DNA of 64,000 nucleotides from Alphaproteobacteria bacterium (GTDB lineage: Bacteria; Pseudomonadota; Alphaproteobacteria; Micavibrionales; Micavibrionaceae). Positions within the stretch are counted from its first letter, which is position 1. Each line of letters begins with the position of its first letter. The position numbers and the translations under genes were made by a program. A model generated the notes under the pieces. The model saw only the letters and a program-made list of their open reading frames with translations. It ran no database searches and was not told the origin of the DNA. Below are positions 58,995 to 64,000 of the stretch, in pieces. The DNA lies in assembly GCA_023384135.1 (NCBI GenBank), contig JAHDXS010000001.1, forward strand, positions 62,001-126,000. Reading direction: 5' to 3'.

Positions 58995-60371
58995 ATGCGT
59001 GTGATTATATGTGGCCTCGGGCAGGTCGGTAAAAGCCTCGCAGAATACCTGGCCGGCGAGAATAACGACGTTACGGTCATCGATAGCAGTCCGGCTTTGG
59101 TTTCCGAAGTTCAGAACGAATTGGATCTCAAGGCCATCGTCGGCCACGCCAGTGATCCCGAAATTCTAAAAAAGGCTGGTGCAAGCGAGGCGGATTTATT
59201 AATTGCCGTAACAGATTCCGATGAAGTCAATATGGTCGCGTGTCAGGTCGGACACTCCCTGTTTGGGGTGCCCAAGAAAATCGCGCGCATCCGCAATCAA
59301 TGCTACCTTGATCCGTCTTGGTCAAATCTTTTCAGCCGTTCTCACATGCCGATCGACGTGATCGTGTCGCCGGAGGTTCTGGTGGCCAAGGAAATTTATC
59401 AGCGGCTTTCTGTGCCTGGTACGACAACAGTCATCAAATTAGGGGAAGGAAAGGCTCACCTTATAGGCTTAATATGCCTTGAAGACTGCCCGCTTCTGAA
59501 TACAAGCCTTGGCCAGCTTGGAAACTTGTTCCCGGATATTGCCTTCCGTGTCCTTTCGATTTTCCGCAACAATCGGACAATACTGCCTGACGATAATGAT
59601 ATGCTGCAAGTCGGTGACGAAGCCTACGTCGTTTTGGACTCGAAGCACCTCCGCCGTGTTTTGGCGGCATTCGGACATCTTGAGAAAGAAGCCCGCAAAA
59701 TTATTATCTCCGGTGGCGGCAACATCGGGCTTTCTCTGGTAAAATTCCTGCAAACGCATGTTTACGGCTTGGATATCCGTATAATCGAGCGCCGCCCCGA
59801 ACGCGCACGTTTTTTGAGTGAAGAACTCGAAAACGTCGTCGTGCTTCAGGGGGATACGCTTGATCGGGATATACTGGAGGAAGCCTCAATTCAAACCTCC
59901 GAAACGCTGGTCGCGTTGATGAACGACGACGAGAGCAACATTCTGGGCTCTCTGCTTGCGAAGCAATACGGCTGTTCGCGCGTCATCACGCTTGTAAACA
60001 ACAACGCGTATTATCCTCTTGTCGGTCCTTTGGGTATAGACGTTATGGTTTCGCCGAAATCCATCATTGTCGCCAGCATTATGCAGCACGTCAGACGAGG
60101 GCGCATCAAGGGGCTTCACACACTGCGAGACGGATCTCTTGAGGTAATAGAAGCTGAAATATCCGATAGTTCGGCAATAGCCAACACCTTAGTCGAGGAA
60201 TTGGAGCTGCCGCGTGAAATCGTTCTGGGGGCAGTTATCAGGGGCGATGACGTCATTCTGCCTTCGCCGGAAACTGAGTTACGACCACACGACCATGTAA
60301 TTTTTATTCTAACGCGCGAGCATGCAAGCGAAGTCGAAAAACTTTTCTCCGTGCAGGTCGATTTCTTTTAA
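58995..60371 (+). CDS. trkA: Trk potassium uptake regulatory protein TrkA
   Basis: Peripheral NAD-binding subunit controlling a TrkH/G potassium channel. The protein has 458 residues built as two repeats. RCK/TrkA-N 1 starts MRVIICGLGQVGKSLAEYL; TrkA-C 1 is at about 145-215. TrkA-N 2 starts IIISGGGNIGLSLVKFLQ near 235; TrkA-C 2 is at about 370-450. Both glycine-rich loops are intact. The ntrYX-trkA order is conserved in the class. No trkH is in the window. Confidence 0.97.
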   Translation: MRVIICGLGQVGKSLAEYLAGENNDVTVIDSSPALVSEVQNELDLKAIVGHASDPEILKKAGASEADLLIAVTDSDEVNMVACQVGHSLFGVPKKIARIRNQCYLDPSWSNLFSRSHMPIDVIVSPEVLVAKEIYQRLSVPGTTTVIKLGEGKAHLIGLICLEDCPLLNTSLGQLGNLFPDIAFRVLSIFRNNRTILPDDNDMLQVGDEAYVVLDSKHLRRVLAAFGHLEKEARKIIISGGGNIGLSLVKFLQTHVYGLDIRIIERRPERARFLSEELENVVVLQGDTLDRDILEEASIQTSETLVALMNDDESNILGSLLAKQYGCSRVITLVNNNAYYPLVGPLGIDVMVSPKSIIVASIMQHVRRGRIKGLHTLRDGSLEVIEAEISDSSAIANTLVEELELPREIVLGAVIRGDDVILPSPETELRPHDHVIFILTREHASEVEKLFSVQVDFF

Positions 60372-60379
60372 GGGCCGTT

Positions 60380-61186
60380 ATGAAACTCGGTGTATTCGAC
60401 TCCGGACTCGGCGGCCTTCTGATCGCAAAAGCCATACGCGATCGTCTGCCGGATCTGAATATGCTCTATTACGGCGATACACTGCACCTGCCTTATGGCA
60501 ACAGGTCGCCTGAGGCGATATACGAATATGCCCGCCGCTCGATGGAATATCTGTTCAGGCAGGATTGCCGCCTGGTTGTCGTGGCCTGCAATACGGTCAG
60601 CGCCACCGCTCTGCGCCGCTTGCAGCAGGAATATCTCCCCTCCTGTCCTTGGCCGGAGCGGCGGATTCTGGGGGTCGTTGTGCCAACTTTGGAAACGGCG
60701 ATCGAGCGCGGCCATAAAAAAATTGGCGTGCTTGGAACCAACCATACCGTCCGCTCGGATGTTTACAGGCAGGAGCTTCAGAAGCTCGATCCTGAAATCG
60801 AAATCGTCCAAAACGCCGCGCCTCTGCTCGTGCCCATGATTGAGAACGACGGCATGCCCTGGATACAGCCCGTCCTCGAACATTACATGCACCCGCTGAT
60901 CATGGCGCAAAGCCAGTGCGTTATTCTGGGCTGCACGCACTATTCGCTCTTGCTGGACCAAATCCAGAATTTGGCGGGGCAGGGCACGGCAATCCTCTCT
61001 CAGGGTGAAATCATACCGGGTAAATTAGCGGACTATCTTAACCGCCACCCGGAAATCGCGGGCGATATCGGCAGGACTGGCGAGGCCCGTTATGTCGTCA
61101 GCGATCTGACCGACAGCTACAAAAAAGCCGCAGAAAGCCTTTACGGCGGCCCCTTAAACATAGAAAAGATTCAGGAAGCGCAATAA
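60380..61186 (+). CDS. murI: Glutamate racemase
   Basis: Makes D-glutamate for peptidoglycan. The protein has 268 residues. GVFDSGLGGLLIAKAI is at the N-terminus, YYGDTLHLPYGNRSPE follows, and the two catalytic cysteines are in VVACNTVSATAL and VILGCTHYSLLL. It lies 8 nt after trkA and 2 nt before the HAD gene. murI is not usually found in the alphaproteobacterial ntrX-trkA-hfq-hflX row, so its place here is local. Confidence 0.96.
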   Translation: MKLGVFDSGLGGLLIAKAIRDRLPDLNMLYYGDTLHLPYGNRSPEAIYEYARRSMEYLFRQDCRLVVVACNTVSATALRRLQQEYLPSCPWPERRILGVVVPTLETAIERGHKKIGVLGTNHTVRSDVYRQELQKLDPEIEIVQNAAPLLVPMIENDGMPWIQPVLEHYMHPLIMAQSQCVILGCTHYSLLLDQIQNLAGQGTAILSQGEIIPGKLADYLNRHPEIAGDIGRTGEARYVVSDLTDSYKKAAESLYGGPLNIEKIQEAQ

Positions 61187-61188
61187 CC

Positions 61189-61851
61189 ATGACGGACTTG
61201 AAAAGACCCAAAGCTTTGTTTTTCGATTGGGACGGAACTCTGGCGGATAGCTATGCCTTCCTGAACGATGCGCACTCCAGTGTCTTGCAGGCTCTGGGCT
61301 TCACGCCCTTCCGAAAAGATGAGTTCAAGGACTATTTCGGCAAGCCGCGCGAAATTCTCTACCGCCAAATCTACAAAGATAAATCCGAAGACGCCAAAAT
61401 CCTGTTCGAGGCGTACGTCAACGAAAATTCGCACAAACTGGCCTACATGCCCGGCGCGGACGCTCTGCTCAAAAAGCTGCATGAACACGAAATCTCTCTC
61501 GGCGTCGTTAGCAACAAAAAGGGCTCTATCGTGCGCCGTGAGATCGAGAATTTCGGCTGGGGCGGCTTTTTCGGTGTGGTTGTCGCGGCAGGGGAGGCGA
61601 GTGCAGATAAACCGTCGGGTGCCCCGCTGCTTCTGGCCATCGAACGCGCAGGCCTAAAGGACAGGGCGCCGCACGTCTGGTATGTCGGTGATACGGAAAT
61701 AGACCTGCACTGCGCAAAAGAAGCCAACTGCCCGGCAGTGCTCGTCGCCCCTCACGGTCCCGGGGAGATAAAAATACATGAATATAATCCTATAAAGATT
61801 GTGGCCGATTGCCCCGAGTTACTGGAGTTTTTGGTTGCATTAAACCCGTAA
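61189..61851 (+). CDS. HAD-superfamily hydrolase, phosphoglycolate-phosphatase-like
   Basis: The protein has 220 residues. Motif I is LFFDWDGTLADSY (nucleophile Asp followed by the general acid Asp), motif II is GVVSNKKG, motif III is the Lys in SADKPSGAPLL, and motif IV is VWYVGDTEIDLHCAKEANC. A helical cap sits between motifs I and II (about 20-85), as in the Gph/PGMB group. Substrate cannot be told. It begins 2 nt after murI and is likely co-transcribed with trkA-murI. Confidence 0.92.
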   Translation: MTDLKRPKALFFDWDGTLADSYAFLNDAHSSVLQALGFTPFRKDEFKDYFGKPREILYRQIYKDKSEDAKILFEAYVNENSHKLAYMPGADALLKKLHEHEISLGVVSNKKGSIVRREIENFGWGGFFGVVVAAGEASADKPSGAPLLLAIERAGLKDRAPHVWYVGDTEIDLHCAKEANCPAVLVAPHGPGEIKIHEYNPIKIVADCPELLEFLVALNP

Positions 61852-61943
61852 ATGGCTAAAAAATATGGTCTGAGGCCGTTCTTGAACAAAGATAAAGTCT
61901 TGACGCTAAAGTAAAAATAAAAACAACAACAAGGAATAAAATA

Positions 61944-62195
61944 ATGTCTGAGAAAATTCAAAATGTACAAGACGTCTTCCTAAACAAAATCCGTAAGGAA
62001 AAAATGGCCGTAACGGTTTTCCTCGTCAACGGGGTCAAGCTGCAAGGCATCGTAACCTGGTTCGACAATTTCTGTATTCTTCTGCGCCGCGACTCTCACA
62101 TCCAGCTGATCTACAAGCACGCCGTCTCCACCATCATGCCCGGCGGCCCGCTGAATCTGAAAGACGACGACGGCAAAGACTCGGACGACGCTTGA
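61944..62195 (+). CDS. hfq: RNA chaperone Hfq
   Basis: Hexameric Sm-like protein helping small RNAs pair with mRNAs. The protein has 83 residues. [27 protein letters not shown] is the Sm1 region (given here only as family landmarks), [10 protein letters not shown] the second part and the Sm2 motif is [11 protein letters not shown] short Asp-rich tail follows ([10 protein letters not shown]). AAGGA precedes the ATG. The 92-nt AT-rich leader before it (61852-61943) is the only sizeable gap in the row and may hold a promoter, though no good hexamer pair was found. Confidence 0.98.
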   Translation: MSEKIQNVQDVFLNKIRKEKMAVTVFLVNGVKLQGIVTWFDNFCILLRRDSHIQLIYKHAVSTIMPGGPLNLKDDDGKDSDDA

Positions 62196-63553
62196 CCAAG
62201 CAAAAGCCGCTAAAGAGTAATAAGACGCAAGGCCACGCGGCTCACGGTACAGGTGAGACCGCCTACATCATACAGCCTATAAGCCAGGTAAAGCCTCCCT
62301 CACGCAGCATGGAAGACATACTGGAGGAGGGGTACGGCTTGGCGCGGGCGATTTCCTTGCGTGTCGTGGGATCGCGCATCACAAAGTTTCAGAGGATTAA
62401 CCCGGCGCTGTTCATCGGAAAGGGAACGGCCGAAGAAATCGCGCTCGAACTCGAAGAGCTTGAGCCGTCGGTCGTAATCGTCAATCACGCGCTCTCGCCC
62501 GTCCAGCAGCGTAACCTCGAAAACGCGCTCAAGGCCAAGGTGATCGACCGAACCGGGCTGATCCTTGAAATCTTCGGCGAGCGCGCACAGACGAAGGAGG
62601 GCCGTCTGCAAGTCGAACTCGCTGCCCTCGAATACCAGCGCTCAAGGCTGGTGCGTTCATGGACTCACCTAGAGCGGCAACGCGGGGGCGCCGGATTCAT
62701 GGGCGGGCCGGGGGAGCGGCAGATCGAACTCGACCGCCGCCAGATCTCAGAAAAAATCATGCGCCTTAAGATCGAACTGCTCGATGTCAGGCGAACGCGC
62801 GATCTAGGGCGCAAAAGCCGCGAGCGCGTTCCGTATCCGGTTGTCTCCCTGGTGGGCTATACGAACGCTGGAAAATCGACGCTCTTTAACACGCTGACCG
62901 GCGCAGGGGTCTTCGCTGAGGATATGCCGTTCGCAACGCTTGATCCGACCATGCGCCGCCTGAAACTGCCGAACAAACAAGAGGTTATTCTCTCTGATAC
63001 CGTTGGATTTATCGCTGATCTTCCCACACATCTTGTCGCAGCCTTCCGCGCGACTTTGGAACAAGTCGTATATGCAGACGTTATCTTGCACGTGATCGAC
63101 GTATCCCGCTCCGATTACAGACAGCAAAGAGATGATGTAATCTCTATTTTGGGCGATCTTGACGTGGAGTATGAAACCGATAAACGGATAATCGAAATCT
63201 ACAACAAAACCGACCTTCTGGACCCCGAGTCCCTGGCCGACCTCAAACGCCATTGTAATTTTGGGGGCGGTAAGGCGGTCATGCTCTCGGCTCTGAAAAG
63301 GCACGGTACTGACAGTCTCCTGAAAATGATCGCCGAGCAGACGGCGCGCGAACGGGCCATGTTTACTTACAACCTCAAGCCAGAAGACGGTAAGGCGCTG
63401 GCGTGGCTCTATGCGCACGGGGAAGTCAGCGACAAAAAAATGTCAGGAAAGTCTCTGAAAGTAGAGGTATATATGGGTGCCGTGGATCGAGATAAATTTG
63501 CGGCCCGCTTTTCCTACCAACCGCTTGGGGCAACGTCTAAAAAGAAAGCCTGA
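62192..63553 (+). CDS. hflX: GTPase HflX
   Basis: Ribosome-associated GTPase that rescues or splits stalled ribosomes. The protein has 453 residues from a TTG that shares bases with the hfq stop (TTGA), implying coupling. The N-terminal HflX domain has [35 protein letters not shown] and [19 protein letters not shown]. The G domain has [12 protein letters not shown] (G1), [11 protein letters not shown] (G3) and NKTDLL (G4). The hfq-hflX pair is conserved across proteobacteria. Confidence 0.97.
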   Translation: MTKQKPLKSNKTQGHAAHGTGETAYIIQPISQVKPPSRSMEDILEEGYGLARAISLRVVGSRITKFQRINPALFIGKGTAEEIALELEELEPSVVIVNHALSPVQQRNLENALKAKVIDRTGLILEIFGERAQTKEGRLQVELAALEYQRSRLVRSWTHLERQRGGAGFMGGPGERQIELDRRQISEKIMRLKIELLDVRRTRDLGRKSRERVPYPVVSLVGYTNAGKSTLFNTLTGAGVFAEDMPFATLDPTMRRLKLPNKQEVILSDTVGFIADLPTHLVAAFRATLEQVVYADVILHVIDVSRSDYRQQRDDVISILGDLDVEYETDKRIIEIYNKTDLLDPESLADLKRHCNFGGGKAVMLSALKRHGTDSLLKMIAEQTARERAMFTYNLKPEDGKALAWLYAHGEVSDKKMSGKSLKVEVYMGAVDRDKFAARFSYQPLGATSKKKA

Positions 63554-63562
63554 TACCGTAAG

Positions 63563-64000
63563 TCAGGCTGTGCCGCGCTCTCTGCGCTTTTGCTCATTCC
63601 AGCTATTGGTCATTTCATCCAAAGACGTTTGCTCAAGAATTTTTCCCTGCGCCTTCAAATCATGTTCAAGACCACGGAAGCGCCGCTCGAATTTGCCATT
63701 GCACTGGCGAAGTGCATCTTCGCTGTTAAGGCCCAGCATGCGTCCGACATTCGCCAGAACGAAAAGCATGTCGCCGAGCTCTTCCGCTTGTTCGCCCGCG
63801 CTCCCGGTCTTGATCGCTTCGCGCAGTTCTAAAAACTCCTCATCGAGCTTCGCCAGCGCGTCTTCAATCCGGCTCCATTTAAATCCGACCTTGGCGGCGC
63901 GGGATTGCAGCTTCTGCGCACGGAGCAGGGCGGGGAGAGCGGCCGTAACGCCGTCAAGGGCGCTGACCGCCGCGCCTCCGGTCTTCCCTTCGGCCTCCTG
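63563..64000 (-). CDS. mazG: MazG nucleoside triphosphate pyrophosphohydrolase, 5' part outside window
   Basis: The minus-strand frame is open from the window edge to the stop at 63563, giving the C-terminal 145 residues. The landmarks are SALDGVTAALPALLRAQKLQ, the AAKVGFKW helix and the metal-binding acids in LDEEFLELREAI and AEELGDMLFVLANVGRMLG, then a CNGKFERRFRGLE helix. This is the second MazG domain of the full-length protein that degrades non-canonical NTPs. Convergent with hflX, only 9 nt apart; the same order (hfq-hflX-mazG) is usual in alphaproteobacteria. Confidence 0.93.
   Translation of the reverse strand, partial: QEAEGKTGGAAVSALDGVTAALPALLRAQKLQSRAAKVGFKWSRIEDALAKLDEEFLELREAIKTGSAGEQAEELGDMLFVLANVGRMLGLNSEDALRQCNGKFERRFRGLEHDLKAQGKILEQTSLDEMTNSWNEQKRRERGTA

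Overview
The window is chromosomal core DNA of an alphaproteobacterium. The evidence is gene order: rpsB-tsf-pyrH-frr-uppS-cdsA-dxr-rseP-bamA-skp-lpxD-fabZ-lpxA-lpxI-lpxB, then gltA, gltX, comEC, lexA and trpCDG, then ppiD-trpE facing tpiA-secG-pyrG, then pdhA-pdhB-pdhC-lpd-lipA, cinA-pgpA-ispDF, and ntrY-ntrX-trkA-hfq-hflX-mazG. A fused IspDF, LpxI in place of LpxH, an E1-beta subunit carrying a lipoyl domain and a GTTC-N7-GTTC SOS box all fit this class. The genus cannot be fixed from the sequence alone. I saw no tRNA, rRNA, insertion sequence, prophage or CRISPR array.

Layout. 1-1458 (-): 5' part of a zeta-toxin-like P-loop protein, divergent from dnaE (1763-5191). 5386-14254: translation, nucleotide and isoprenoid genes, ending in two tandem RseP-type site-2 proteases. 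14311-21791: outer-membrane assembly and lipid A synthesis (bamA, skp, lpxD, fabZ, lpxA, lpxI, lpxB). 21788-35152: mostly minus strand (gltA, gltX, lexA, trpC, trpD, trpG, trpE, ppiD), with comEC and a YibQ-type deacetylase on the plus strand. 35354-41872: tpiA, secG, pyrG, a methyltransferase, kdsA, a small unknown gene and eno. 42034-42648: an AT-rich gene for a small secreted protein with EF-hand-like loops. 42734-52895: AlgH-like protein, ftsB, the pyruvate dehydrogenase cluster with several uncharacterised genes embedded in it, lipA and a Coq10/RatA protein. 52852-55041 (-): cinA, pgpA, ispDF. 55077-63553: ntrYX, trkA, murI, a HAD phosphatase, hfq and hflX. 63563-64000 (-): 3' part of mazG.

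How the genes fit together. Most of the window builds the envelope: isoprenoid precursors (dxr, ispDF), undecaprenyl carrier (uppS), phospholipid (cdsA, pgpA), lipid A and KDO (lpxD, lpxA, lpxI, lpxB, kdsA), peptidoglycan precursor (murI), outer-membrane protein delivery (secG, ppiD, skp, bamA) and regulated proteolysis (two RseP). The second theme is central carbon flow from triose phosphate to citrate (tpiA, eno, PDH, gltA), with lipA making the cofactor for the PDH lipoyl domains.

The least explained parts are: a paralogous pair of exported two-cysteine proteins between pdhB and pdhC; a LOG/SLOG-fold protein between pdhC and lpd; an exported unknown between lpd and lipA; the duplicated RseP; the stand-alone EF-hand-like secreted protein; and the zeta-like ATPase at the left edge.
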